Notes under the pieces: generated by a model
What the model was told of the DNA's origin: nothing
What the model saw: the letters and a program-made list of their open reading frames with translations, nothing else
Database searches by the model: none
Translations under genes and position numbers: made by a program
DNA from: Lachnospiraceae bacterium UBA7196
GTDB lineage: Bacteria > Bacillota > Clostridia > Lachnospirales > Lachnospiraceae
Assembly: GCA_002490835.1 (NCBI GenBank)
Contig: DKUU01000042.1
Coordinates: forward strand, 1 to 64,000
Direction of reading: 5' to 3'
Length of the DNA stretch: 64,000 nt
Shown: positions 16,713 to 25,377 of the stretch, piece after piece
Layout: the number at the start of each line of letters is the position of its first letter
How positions within the stretch are numbered: the first letter of the stretch is position 1

Positions 16713-17297
16713 CTAAGTTAAATCCTGATTTGATTCATTTTCTTTGCCCAGCATCCTGAAAAATAACGCCTGCCACTGCGGATCCTCCTGAAAACAGCCT
16801 CTGGATGCCACCGTGATCGTGCGGCTGCCCGGTTTCTCAACGCCCCGCATCGTCATACAGGTATGTTCCGCTTCCAGCATCGCCATCACCCCCTGCGGTT
16901 TGAGATGCTCCATGACGGCCTCCACGATCTGAATCGTCATCTGTTCCTGAATCTGCGGCCTTCTCGCATACACCTCTACGGTCCTTGCCAGCTTGCTTAA
17001 ACCTACGACCCTGCCGTTTGGTAGGTAAGCGATATGCGCCTTCCCGTAAAAGGGCATCAGATGGTGTTCGCACATAGAATAAAAGGTGATATCTTTTACC
17101 AAAACGATCTCGTTGCTCTCCACGGCAAAGGTTTTGGAAAGATGCCCTGCCGCATCATCCTCCATCCCGGCAAAAATCTCCTCATACATACGGGCGATCC
17201 TGTCCGGCGTCTCCCTAAGGCCCTCCCGCCCAGTATCTTCCCCGATCCCCTCAAGAAGCAGTTTCACCGCTTCCTTAATCTTTGTCTGATCTACCAT
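16713..17297 (-). CDS. folE: GTP cyclohydrolase I, type 1A
   Basis: 194 residues. Converts GTP to dihydroneopterin triphosphate, the first step of folate synthesis. The zinc-ligand signature CEHHLMPFYGKAHIAY, the segment GLSKLARTVEVYARRPQIQE and EAEHTCMTMRG (second zinc Cys) are intact. The start codon lies inside the end of folC (23-base overlap), so translation is probably coupled. Confidence 0.96.
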   Translation of the reverse strand: MVDQTKIKEAVKLLLEGIGEDTGREGLRETPDRIARMYEEIFAGMEDDAAGHLSKTFAVESNEIVLVKDITFYSMCEHHLMPFYGKAHIAYLPNGRVVGLSKLARTVEVYARRPQIQEQMTIQIVEAVMEHLKPQGVMAMLEAEHTCMTMRGVEKPGSRTITVASRGCFQEDPQWQALFFRMLGKENESNQDLT

Positions 17298-18606
17298 GAT
17301 CGTCTCTCCTGATCGTGTCTCTATGTTCTACCGTGTTCATCAGCTCCCCAAGATAAGACAGGGAACCAAAGGCGACGATCACAGCGTCCTTATCTTTTCC
17401 CGTAAGGAGATATGCGATCTCCACCGCCTCCTGCACGCTGTCCGCCGCCGTCACGGCGCTGTGGTATTCTCTGGCCGTCTGGGCAAGCTCCAACGCTGAG
17501 AGAGCCCGTTCCCTGATGGGCGGCGTCACAGTGATGATATGGGATGCAAGAGCGTATGTATGACGGATGACCTTATCGTACTCTTTGTCCCGTAGCATAC
17601 CTATTATATAAATTATTTTCTTATTTGTAAAATAGAAACGGATACTTTCCGCCAATTTTTTGGCCGCGTCTTCATTGTGTGCGCCGTCCGCTATCACGAG
17701 CGGCCTTTTGGCGATCACGTCAAAGCGCCCCGGCCATCTGGCTGCAAGCAATCCCTCGCGCAGCTTCTCCTCCGGCACCGCGAACCCGCATCTTGCCAGA
17801 GCCATGACCGTCTCCACGGCCAGCGCCGCATTCTCGATCTGAAACTGCCCTGCCATGGAGATTTCCAGATCCTTAAAGCGATCGTAAGAAAACCTCTGTT
17901 TCGTCACGCCATAGCGGATCTGCTTTGCCCGCGTCACATCCGCCGTCAGGAATTTTCCCTTCTTTAACAGCGCGGACTGGCGCAGGACCTTCATCACTTC
18001 CGGCGGCTGCTTAACCGATATTACATAACACTTGTTTTTTATGATTCCTGCCTTAACAAGCGTAATCTCCTCCAAGGTCTCGCCAAGGATCTCCATATGA
18101 TCCATGCTGATAGAGGAAAACACCGCCGCCAGCGTATTGTTCACCACATTGGTAGCATCCAGCGCGCCGCCAAGACCCGTCTCCAAGACCACCAGATCGC
18201 AGGCCTTGTCCTGAAACCAGAGAAAAGCCACCGCTGTCTCCACCTCAAAGAGGGTGGGATGGGCATACCCTTCCGCCGCAATCGCCTGCGCCGCATCCCG
18301 TACCGGTTCCAGATACCTGCACAGGCCGGACTGGGTGATCTCCCTGCCGTCCACCTGAAAGCGCTCCCTGTAATCGCGCACTGTGGGGGAAAGATATCTT
18401 CCCACCCGATACCCCGCCGTCTGCATCACCGTGGAGATATAGGAAAGCGTGGAACCCTTGCCGTTGGTACCGGCGATATGTACGAATTTTAAATGCTCCT
18501 GCGGATCGCCCAGACGTGCGCACAGCCGCCGCATCGTCTCAAGGCCCATGACGCTGCCGAGAGGACGCAATTCTTCTATATACTCCATGGCTTCCCGATA
18601 GTTCAT
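17275..18606 (-). CDS. folC: Folylpolyglutamate/dihydrofolate synthase
   Basis: 443 residues of the Mur-ligase superfamily. Adds glutamate to dihydropteroate or folates with ATP. The P-loop FVHIAGTNGKGSTLSYI, the GLGGALDATN motif and the C-terminal DGAHNEDAAKKLAESI domain are visible. First gene of the folate cluster, divergent from a small membrane-protein gene with only 56 bases between the starts. No THF riboswitch can be accommodated in that gap. Confidence 0.95.
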   Translation of the reverse strand: MNYREAMEYIEELRPLGSVMGLETMRRLCARLGDPQEHLKFVHIAGTNGKGSTLSYISTVMQTAGYRVGRYLSPTVRDYRERFQVDGREITQSGLCRYLEPVRDAAQAIAAEGYAHPTLFEVETAVAFLWFQDKACDLVVLETGLGGALDATNVVNNTLAAVFSSISMDHMEILGETLEEITLVKAGIIKNKCYVISVKQPPEVMKVLRQSALLKKGKFLTADVTRAKQIRYGVTKQRFSYDRFKDLEISMAGQFQIENAALAVETVMALARCGFAVPEEKLREGLLAARWPGRFDVIAKRPLVIADGAHNEDAAKKLAESIRFYFTNKKIIYIIGMLRDKEYDKVIRHTYALASHIITVTPPIRERALSALELAQTAREYHSAVTAADSVQEAVEIAYLLTGKDKDAVIVAFGSLSYLGELMNTVEHRDTIRRDDHGRSDKD

Positions 18607-18662
18607 GGCGGCCCCCTTCTGTCCTATGTATAAGCTTCCTCAAAGCCGGCAAAACTAATTCT

Positions 18663-19061
18663 ATGAAAAAATTCTTATATAACTTCATTCGCTGCGGCCT
18701 GCTGGGATGGTTTCTGGAAATCATCTTTACGGCCCTGCACGCCCTTCGCAAGCGCGATTTAAAGCTCTCCGGCAGCACCTCGATCTGGATGTTTCCCATC
18801 TACGGTCTGATGGCGTTCTTTTCCCCCATCTGCCGCCTTTTAAAAAACCGCTCCGTCTGGCTGCGCGGCTTTGTCTATACCGTGCTGATCTATTGCGGGG
18901 AATTTCTTACCGGCGTATGGCTGAACCGCCGCAAACTCTGTCCATGGAACTATGAACGCGCCCGCTGGAACCTTGGAAAGGTGATCCGCTTAGACTACGC
19001 TCCCTTCTGGTTCCTGACCGGACTTCTCTACGAGCGGCTGTTGCGCGAAAATGATGATTAA
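18663..19061 (+). CDS. Small CmpB-type membrane protein (putative ABC-transporter type IV)
   Basis: 132 residues with about three to four hydrophobic segments. The C-terminal block LCPWNYERARWNLGKVIRLDYAPFWF is typical of the PF06541-like putative ABC-transporter permease family. No ATPase partner is adjacent, so transport is not demonstrated. The stop codon overlaps that of the converging PH-domain gene by four bases (shared TTAA). Confidence 0.8.
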   Translation: MKKFLYNFIRCGLLGWFLEIIFTALHALRKRDLKLSGSTSIWMFPIYGLMAFFSPICRLLKNRSVWLRGFVYTVLIYCGEFLTGVWLNRRKLCPWNYERARWNLGKVIRLDYAPFWFLTGLLYERLLRENDD

Positions 19062-19471
19062 TCGGCGTCGATGTCGTCGGCGTCGATATTCAGCGTATTG
19101 AGCGTGCGCCGCTTTCTCCTCGCCTCTTCCGAGGTATGCAGGATATAGTTTTTAATCTCTTTTGCATGCTTGATATGTTCCAAAAAAAGCTGGGGATGCG
19201 TATTATCGCCGGTGTAGCATGCCACGGTGCCAAGCCCGAACATGCGCTCTATCAGGCTGGTCTTTAACTCCACGTCCTGTACTTTATATAAATAACAGTC
19301 GTTTTCTGTGGTGTTGAGCAATCCCGCCTGCACGGTGATTACCTGCTCGTTGATCGTATATTTGGTAAAGGTAAACGGCAGTCCGAGAAAGAGCCAGCGT
19401 TTGCGCTCCACATACTGCTCTACGACATCGTCCGCCTGTTCTTCCCTCACATCTTCCACTCTCTCTTCCAT
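19058..19471 (-). CDS. PH-domain (bPH2-like) cytoplasmic protein
   Basis: 137 residues. The core ERKRWLFLGLPFTFTKYTINEQVITVQAGLLNTTENDCYLYKVQDVELKTS follows the pattern of bacterial pleckstrin-homology (YdbT/bPH2) domains, here without membrane helices. The C-terminal tail is Arg-rich, then ends in NIDADDIDAD encoded by short GTCGGCGTC-type direct repeats. The start at MEERVED is chosen for the GGAGAGGAG site upstream. Ligand and role unknown. Confidence 0.75.
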   Translation of the reverse strand: MEERVEDVREEQADDVVEQYVERKRWLFLGLPFTFTKYTINEQVITVQAGLLNTTENDCYLYKVQDVELKTSLIERMFGLGTVACYTGDNTHPQLFLEHIKHAKEIKNYILHTSEEARRKRRTLNTLNIDADDIDAD

Positions 19472-19599
19472 CGTCTGTCTCCTCTCCTTGTTTATTAATT
19501 CCCACCGTTTACTATAGCATAAAACGCCCCGTTTCACAAGCTTCACTTAGCCCTGTACCGATTTCCGTGCCACTCCCCGTCTCGCCCGCCAGAATCTCC

Positions 19600-19628
19600 T
19601 TGCAACGCGTCCGCCTTTGTGCTATGAT
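19600..19628 (+). promoter_or_regulatory. Sigma-A-type promoter for the nitroreductase gene
   Basis: TTGCAA (19600-19605), 17-base spacer, TATGAT (19623-19628), 55 bases before the start codon. It is the only clear promoter seen upstream of pyrB-pyrI. Confidence 0.75.
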
Positions 19629-19683
19629 ATACAAAATATAGTAAGAACACAAAAACCGCACCACATCATAAGGAGGTGTCCGC

Positions 19684-20226
19684 ATGACCGCTAAAGACTG
19701 TATCCTCGGCCGCAGAAGCATCCGTAAGTTTAAGGCCGACCCGGTTTCCCATGATCTGATCGCAGAGATTGTTGAGACCGCTTCCTACGCTCCGAGCTGG
19801 AAGCACACGCAGATTACCCGTTATATCGCAGTGGAAGGCGCATTGAAGGAAAAGATCGCCAAAGAGTGTTCTTCCCTCTATCCGCCCAACGGCGATATCA
19901 TTTCGGCGGCTCCCGTATTGATGGCAGTCACCATCATCAAAAACCGCAGCGGCTTTGAACGCGACGGATCCTTTAGTACTCCCAAAGGCGACGGCTGGCA
20001 GATGTATGACGCCGGTATCGCATCCCAGAGCCTTTGTCTTGCAGCCTATGAAAAGGGGCTTGGTTCCGTTATCCTTGGGCTTTTCGATCAGGAACCCGCG
20101 GAATCTCTCTTACAGATTCCCGAAGACAGGGAGCTTGTCGCGTTGATTCCCATCGGTTACCCTGACGAGGCGCCTGTTGCTCCCCGGAGAAAACCGGTGG
20201 AAGAATTGTTATCCTATCAATCATGA
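19684..20226 (+). CDS. Nitroreductase-family FMN oxidoreductase
   Basis: 180 residues. The N-terminal RRSIRKFKADPVSHDLIAEIVETASYAPSWKHTQ is the FMN-binding start of the nitroreductase family, which uses NAD(P)H to reduce nitro compounds, quinones or flavins. The C-terminal PIGYPDE block is also typical. AAGGAGGTG precedes the ATG. Its stop lies six bases before the hairpin ahead of pyrB, so its translation could influence that terminator. Confidence 0.93.
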   Translation: MTAKDCILGRRSIRKFKADPVSHDLIAEIVETASYAPSWKHTQITRYIAVEGALKEKIAKECSSLYPPNGDIISAAPVLMAVTIIKNRSGFERDGSFSTPKGDGWQMYDAGIASQSLCLAAYEKGLGSVILGLFDQEPAESLLQIPEDRELVALIPIGYPDEAPVAPRRKPVEELLSYQS

Positions 20227-20231
20227 TGACT

Positions 20232-20266
20232 AAAGTAGAAGAGAATTTTCTCTTCTACTTTTTTTA
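20232..20266 (+). terminator. Intrinsic terminator/possible attenuator before pyrB
   Basis: AAAGTAGAAGAG pairs with CTCTTCTACTTT around an AATTTT loop, followed by a run of T residues. It starts six bases after the nitroreductase stop and ends about 28 bases before the pyrB start, with no promoter in between. This position resembles the UTP-sensitive attenuator ahead of enterobacterial pyrBI. Confidence 0.85.
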
Positions 20267-20293
20267 CAATACAACAAAGGAGTGTGATATCCC

Positions 20294-21208
20294 ATGAGAC
20301 ATTTGATGAACCCGCTCGACTTTTCCGTGGAGGAGCTGGACAGGCTCTTCGATCTGGCAAACCGGATCGAGGCCGATCCCGCAAAATACGCCCACGCCTG
20401 CGAGGGCAAAAAACTGGCCACCTGCTTCTACGAGCCGAGCACCCGCACCCGCTTAAGCTTTGAGGCCGCCATGCTGAATCTTGGCGGACAGATCCTTGGC
20501 TTTTCGGACGCCGGTTCCTCCTCCGCCGCAAAAGGCGAAAGCGTGTCGGACACCATCCGCATCATCTCCTGCTATGCGGACATCTGCGCCATGCGTCATC
20601 CCAAAGAGGGCGCTCCTATGGTTGCGGCCAGCCGCTCCGGTATTCCCGTGATCAACGCAGGCGACGGCGGACACCAGCACCCCACCCAGACCCTCACGGA
20701 CCTTTTAACCATCCGTTCCCTCAAAGGAAGGCTTGGCGGCTTTACCATCGGTCTGTGCGGCGATCTGAAATTCGGACGCACCGTGCATTCCCTGATCAAC
20801 GCGCTGATCCGCTATCCGGACATCCGCTTCCTCTTCATTTCCCCGCAGGAGTTAAAGGTTCCCGACTACATCACCGACATGCTGACGGAGCGACACATCC
20901 CCTACGAAGAGGTCATTCGTCTGGAAGACTGCATGCCGCAGCTCGACCTCCTCTACATGACCAGAGTGCAGAAGGAACGCTTCTTTAACGAAGAAGACTA
21001 TGTCCGCTTAAAAGATTTCTATATTCTGGACAAGGCAAAGCTTTCTGCCGCCAGAGACGATATGCTGGTACTCCATCCCCTGCCGCGGGTCAACGAGATC
21101 TCCGTGGAGGTGGACGACGATCCCAGAGCCGTCTATTTCAAGCAGGCGCAGTACGGCGTCTATGTGAGGATGGCACTGATTCTGACACTGCTGGAAATAG
21201 AAAAATAA
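20294..21208 (+). CDS. pyrB: Aspartate carbamoyltransferase catalytic subunit
   Basis: 304 residues. Condenses carbamoyl phosphate with aspartate, the committed step of pyrimidine synthesis. The carbamoyl-phosphate motif FYEPSTRTRLSFE, the HPTQTLTDLLTI block and HPLPRVNEI are present. AAAGGAG precedes the ATG by a short spacer. The regulatory subunit pyrI follows after 21 bases, indicating a class B type holoenzyme with allosteric control. Confidence 0.97.
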   Translation: MRHLMNPLDFSVEELDRLFDLANRIEADPAKYAHACEGKKLATCFYEPSTRTRLSFEAAMLNLGGQILGFSDAGSSSAAKGESVSDTIRIISCYADICAMRHPKEGAPMVAASRSGIPVINAGDGGHQHPTQTLTDLLTIRSLKGRLGGFTIGLCGDLKFGRTVHSLINALIRYPDIRFLFISPQELKVPDYITDMLTERHIPYEEVIRLEDCMPQLDLLYMTRVQKERFFNEEDYVRLKDFYILDKAKLSAARDDMLVLHPLPRVNEISVEVDDDPRAVYFKQAQYGVYVRMALILTLLEIEK

Positions 21209-21229
21209 GTAAGAAAGAAGGTATCTCAT

Positions 21230-21670
21230 ATGTTAAACGTAGGAAAAATCGAAGAAGGCTTCGTACTCGATCACATTGAAGCCGGCAAGAGCCTTGATAT
21301 CTATCATCACCTGAAATTAGATAAGCTGGACTGCACGGTGGCGATCATCAAAAACGCCCGCAGCAACAAGAAAGGAAAAAAGGACATCCTCAAAGTGGAG
21401 TGTGACATCAACACTCTGGACATGGATGTCCTTGCAGTCATCGATCACAATATCACCGTCAACGTCATCAAAAACGGCGAGATCGTGGAAAAAAAGGAAC
21501 TGACGCTGCCACGCGAGATCCACAATGTCATCAAATGCAGAAATCCGCGCTGCATTACCTCGATCGAACAGGAACTGCCGCATATCTTCGTGCTGGCGGA
21601 TGAGGACAAAGAAATCTACCGCTGTAAATACTGTGAGGAGAAAGCCGGCAATTCCTCAAGCCAATGGTAA
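21230..21670 (+). CDS. pyrI: Aspartate carbamoyltransferase regulatory subunit
   Basis: 146 residues. N-terminal nucleotide-binding domain (about 1-95) and C-terminal zinc domain with CRNPRC (C-x4-C) and CKYC (C-x2-C), the four zinc ligands needed to contact PyrB. Binds CTP/ATP as allosteric effectors. Ends one base from the stop of the converging HD-GYP gene. Confidence 0.96.
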   Translation: MLNVGKIEEGFVLDHIEAGKSLDIYHHLKLDKLDCTVAIIKNARSNKKGKKDILKVECDINTLDMDVLAVIDHNITVNVIKNGEIVEKKELTLPREIHNVIKCRNPRCITSIEQELPHIFVLADEDKEIYRCKYCEEKAGNSSSQW

Positions 21671-21671
21671 G

Positions 21672-22742
21672 CTACCCCCTGTTTTCTATGGCCTCCCGCT
21701 CAAATTCTTCTCTGGCGCGGGCTAGGCACATAAGGATCTTGGGTGAGAATTCTCCGCACTCGCCCCGCATGATCATATCGTAAGCCTCTGCCGGCGAGTA
21801 GGCGTCCTTGTAGCAGCGGTCGCTGACCAAAGCATCATAGACGTCCGCCACAGAGACGATCTGCGCGGCAATGGGGATTTCTTCACCCTTCAGCCCTTCG
21901 GGGTAGCCTCTCCCGTCATAGCGCTCGTGGTGATAGCGGCAGATGTCGTAACTCACCCTGCCGTATTCGCCTTCCTGAATATCCTCCAGCATCTCGATGA
22001 TCTCGCAGCCCTTGGTGGTGTGCGTTTTCATCACCTCAAACTCCTGCTCGGTGAGCTTGCCGGGTTTTAAAAGGATGGTGTCCGAAATCGCGATCTTTCC
22101 CACATCGTGCATGGCCGCCGCCGCAGTGATTACCTCGATGGCTGCCTCGTCCAGATGATATTCCGGATAAACCGCTGCCACATGCTCTGCCAGAATGCGG
22201 GTAAAATTCTTTACCCGCTTGACATGATCGCCCGACTCCAGATTCCGAAATTCCACCACATTACTCATCGTGTCTATGATGCGGTTGTTCATGCGCTGCA
22301 ATTCATCTGCCTGCCTTCGCAGCACTCCCGTCTGTAATTCTACCATCTCCTCCAAATGGCGTTTATTATAGTAGAGTTCCATCACATTTTTCACACGCTG
22401 CTTGATCACGACACTGTCATAAGGTTTATGGATCACATCGCTCGCGCCGATCTCATAGGCCACCCGCTCGGCCGCAATCGTCGCCTCGCCCGATACCAAA
22501 AGGACCGGAATGCGGGCCAGCCACCCGCGGTTTTTCATCTCGTCGATCACTTCCAGTCCGTTCATCACAGGCATGACAACATCGAGGAGAACCACGGATA
22601 TTCGATCCGGATTCGCCTCGATGATCTCGATAGCCTGCCTGCCGTTGACAGCTTCTACCGTCGTATAATCTGAAAAAATCTCACACAGAATGCCTCTGTC
22701 GATGTCCACATCGTCCACAATCAAGATAACAGGATTTTTCAT
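21672..22742 (-). CDS. Response regulator with HD-GYP phosphodiesterase domain
   Basis: 356 residues. The receiver domain (about 1-120) has D10/D11 and phospho-acceptor D54. A short helical linker leads to an HD-GYP domain (about 165-350) with HDVGKIAISD, KTHTTKG, YHHERYDGRGYPEGL and SVADVYDAL, matching enzymes that hydrolyse cyclic di-GMP or related cyclic dinucleotides. The cognate kinase is not adjacent. Regulated turnover of a cyclic dinucleotide is inferred from the family only. Confidence 0.92.
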   Translation of the reverse strand: MKNPVILIVDDVDIDRGILCEIFSDYTTVEAVNGRQAIEIIEANPDRISVVLLDVVMPVMNGLEVIDEMKNRGWLARIPVLLVSGEATIAAERVAYEIGASDVIHKPYDSVVIKQRVKNVMELYYNKRHLEEMVELQTGVLRRQADELQRMNNRIIDTMSNVVEFRNLESGDHVKRVKNFTRILAEHVAAVYPEYHLDEAAIEVITAAAAMHDVGKIAISDTILLKPGKLTEQEFEVMKTHTTKGCEIIEMLEDIQEGEYGRVSYDICRYHHERYDGRGYPEGLKGEEIPIAAQIVSVADVYDALVSDRCYKDAYSPAEAYDMIMRGECGEFSPKILMCLARAREEFEREAIENRG

Positions 22743-22790
22743 AGTTACCCTCCTTATGACCGGTAATCTGTGTTACGGATAGCCGCGCGC

Positions 22791-24881
22791 TTACAGCTGC
22801 GCGACATCCTTCATGGAGAAGCTGATCCTTCCCATCTTGTCTTTGCCAAGGCACACCACCGTAACGACGTCGCCGAGCGTCAGCACGTCCTCTACGCGGT
22901 TGATCCGCTCCTTCGCGATCTTGGAGATATGAACCATGCCTTCCTTACCGGGCGCAAACTCGATGAACGCACCAAACTCCTTGATGCTGACTACCTTGCC
23001 TTGGAAAATCTGGCCTTCCGCAAAGTCCGTGACGATCATCTTGATCATCTCCACAGCCTTGTCCATCATCTCCTTATCCGTGCCGCACACAGAAACCTGC
23101 CCCTCGTCGTTGATGTCGATTTTCACACCGGTACGGGCAATGATCTCATTGATAGTCTTGCCGCGCTGACCCACCACGTCGCCGATCTTCTCCGGATCGA
23201 TCTGGATGGAAATGATCTTGGGCGCGTAAGGACCGACCTCCTTGCGGGGTGCGGAGATTGCCGGGCTCATGCAGTTAGCCATGATAAACTCTCTCGCCTC
23301 GCGACATCTTTCGATCGCGCCCTCCACGATGGGCTTCGTCAGACCGTGGATCTTGATATCCATCTGGATCGCCGTAATGCCGTCATGGGTTCCCGTCACC
23401 TTAAAGTCCATATCGCCAAAGAAGTCCTCAAGACCCTGAATATCCGTCAGCAGTACGAAATCGTCGTCCGTATCGCCCGTTACCAGACCGCAGGAAATAC
23501 CCGCCACCATCTTCTTGATCGGCACGCCCGCCGCCATCAGCGACATACAGGACGCGCAGGTGGAAGCCATGGACGTGGAACCGTTGGACTCAAAGGTCTC
23601 CGATACGGTACGGATCGCGTAAGGGAACTCCTCCTCAGAAGGCAGAACCGGGAGTAAAGCTCTCTCCGCCAGCGCGCCGTGGCCGATCTCTCTTCTGCCG
23701 GGGCCTCTGCTCACCTTGGTCTCGCCTACCGAGTAAGACGGGAAATTATAGTGGTGGATATATCTCTTACCCGTAATATTCGGATCCAGACCGTCTACTT
23801 TCTGCATCTCGGAAAGCGGTGCCAGCGTACATACGTTGCAGATCTGGGTCTGTCCTCTGGTGAACATCGCCGAACCGTGTACTCTGGGAATGATATCCAC
23901 TTCCGCCGCCAGCGGTCTGATCTGGTCAAGGGCTCTGCCGTCGGGCCGCTTGTGATCCTTTAAGATCATCTTGCGCACGGTCTTTTTCTGGTACTGGTAC
24001 ACCGCTTCGCCAAGAACCGCCAGATACTCCTCGTTCTCCGCAAACGCCTCCTCCAGCTTTGCGGTCACATTCTTAATATTCTCCTCGCGCACCTGCTTCT
24101 CATCCGTGAAGACTGCCGTCTCCATCTCCTCGGGCGTCACGATCTTCTTCATATCCTCAAACATCTGCTCCGGCACCGCGCAGCTCTCATAGCTGTGCTT
24201 GGGCTTGCCGACTTCCTTAACGATCTGATCGATAAAGGCAATGATCGTCTGGTTGACTTCATGCGCCTTATAGATTGCTTCCAGTACCTTTGCCTCCGGT
24301 ACTTCGTTTGCGCCCGCCTCGATCATCATCACACGCTCTGAGGTGGAAGCCACTGTCATTTTCAAATCGCCCCTGTCCCACTGCTCCTGAGAAGGGTTCA
24401 CGATCAGCTCACCGTCCAAAAGACCCATCTGCGTCATCGCGCAGGGTCCCGCAAAGGGGATATCCGAAATACAGGTCGCGATCGCCGTGCCCAGCATCGC
24501 TACCAGCTCGGGACGGCAGGCCGGATCCACGCTCATCACCAGATTGTTTAAGGTCACGTCATTGCGGTAATCCTTGGGAAACAGCGGTCTCATGGGCCGG
24601 TCGATCACGCGGCTCGTCAGGATCGCGTTCTCGGAGGGCTTACCCTCCCTCTTATTAAAGCCGCCGGGAATCTTACCTACGGAATAAAATTTCTCCTCAT
24701 ACTCTACGCTGCAGGGGAAGAAATCAATGCCGTCCCTCGGCTTATCGGAAGCCGTAGCGGTAGACAACACCGTGGTCTCTCCATACTGCATAAAAGCGCA
24801 GCCGTTTGCCTGTTTGCCGACTCTGCCGATGTCCACACGCAGGGTGCGGCCGGCGAGTTCCATGGTATAACTCTTGTACAT
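22791..24881 (-). CDS. pnp: Polyribonucleotide nucleotidyltransferase (PNPase)
   Basis: 696 residues. Phosphorolytic 3'-5' exoribonuclease. Two RNase PH-like domains (about 1-220 and 300-545) flank a helical domain; KH (IIARTGVKIDI) and S1 (GQIFQGKVVSIKEFGAFIEFAPGKEGMVHISKI) domains end the chain. The catalytic-core sequence THDGITAIQMDIK is intact. The start at MYKSYTMELAG is set by GGAGAGAGG upstream. It lies downstream of rpsO, the common bacterial order, with a large hairpin between. Confidence 0.97.
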   Translation of the reverse strand: MYKSYTMELAGRTLRVDIGRVGKQANGCAFMQYGETTVLSTATASDKPRDGIDFFPCSVEYEEKFYSVGKIPGGFNKREGKPSENAILTSRVIDRPMRPLFPKDYRNDVTLNNLVMSVDPACRPELVAMLGTAIATCISDIPFAGPCAMTQMGLLDGELIVNPSQEQWDRGDLKMTVASTSERVMMIEAGANEVPEAKVLEAIYKAHEVNQTIIAFIDQIVKEVGKPKHSYESCAVPEQMFEDMKKIVTPEEMETAVFTDEKQVREENIKNVTAKLEEAFAENEEYLAVLGEAVYQYQKKTVRKMILKDHKRPDGRALDQIRPLAAEVDIIPRVHGSAMFTRGQTQICNVCTLAPLSEMQKVDGLDPNITGKRYIHHYNFPSYSVGETKVSRGPGRREIGHGALAERALLPVLPSEEEFPYAIRTVSETFESNGSTSMASTCASCMSLMAAGVPIKKMVAGISCGLVTGDTDDDFVLLTDIQGLEDFFGDMDFKVTGTHDGITAIQMDIKIHGLTKPIVEGAIERCREAREFIMANCMSPAISAPRKEVGPYAPKIISIQIDPEKIGDVVGQRGKTINEIIARTGVKIDINDEGQVSVCGTDKEMMDKAVEMIKMIVTDFAEGQIFQGKVVSIKEFGAFIEFAPGKEGMVHISKIAKERINRVEDVLTLGDVVTVVCLGKDKMGRISFSMKDVAQL

Positions 24882-24975
24882 AATCCTCTCTCCTTCTTCT
24901 CTTCTTACTTCTTCTTTGTTCCTGTTTATCCGTGCCCGGATTTGCAGCACAGGATAAACTATTTATATAAGCGAA

Positions 24976-25016
24976 GAGCGGATTTAGGGTCGGACCTGCC
25001 AACCCTATCTCCGCTC
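24976..25016 (-). other. Hairpin in the rpsO-pnp intergenic RNA
   Basis: GAGCGGA (24976-24982) pairs with TCCGCTC (25010-25016) and the inner AGGGT/ACCCT blocks also pair. It begins a few bases after the rpsO stop. Position matches the processing/termination hairpin between rpsO and pnp in other bacteria; no strong T run follows. Confidence 0.6.
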
Positions 25017-25027
25017 ATCATCCCTGA

Positions 25028-25294
25028 TTATTTACGAAGTCCAAGTTTCTCGATCAGTGCACGATATCTCTCGATATCCTTATCTTTCAGATATCCCAGC
25101 AGGCCGCGTCTTTGACCTACCATCTTTAAAAGACCTCTTCTGGAATGATGGTCCTTCGGATGCTCTTTCAGATGATCGGTGAGTTCCTGAATCCTTGCAG
25201 TCAGAACCGCCACCTGCACCTCCGGTGAACCGGTATCGCCGGGCGTTCTGGCATACTCGTTAATGATCGCTGTCTTCTTTTCCTTAGAAATCAT
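25028..25294 (-). CDS. rpsO: Ribosomal protein S15
   Basis: 88 residues, standard length. Primary 16S rRNA-binding protein of the 30S platform. The signature LTDHLKEHPKDHHSRRGLL and the C-terminal GYLKDKDIERYRALIEKLGLRK are intact. An AAGGAGAAA ribosome site precedes the ATG. Followed by pnp. Confidence 0.98.
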   Translation of the reverse strand: MISKEKKTAIINEYARTPGDTGSPEVQVAVLTARIQELTDHLKEHPKDHHSRRGLLKMVGQRRGLLGYLKDKDIERYRALIEKLGLRK

Positions 25295-25377
25295 AGTTTC
25301 TCCTTTCCTTCAGGGGGCTGCCCTGACAACCGCCTGACACCAGGAAGGGGTCGGAGTGTCCCGCCTCCGCGTGTCGG
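25295..25377 (-). promoter_or_regulatory. Structured rpsO leader, possible S15 autoregulatory RNA
   Basis: The 83-base leader is GC-rich and can fold with CCTTC pairing to GAAGG immediately before the ribosome site, enclosing further short stems, plus a GGAG...CTCC hairpin upstream. S15 commonly represses its own mRNA through such leaders; this assignment rests only on position and foldability. Confidence 0.35.

Noticed and set aside
18607..18662. THF riboswitch before folC
   Set aside because: Only 56 bases separate the divergent start codons and no conserved aptamer core is visible.
22770..23657. Plus-strand open frame opposite pnp
   Set aside because: Antisense shadow of pnp without a ribosome site.
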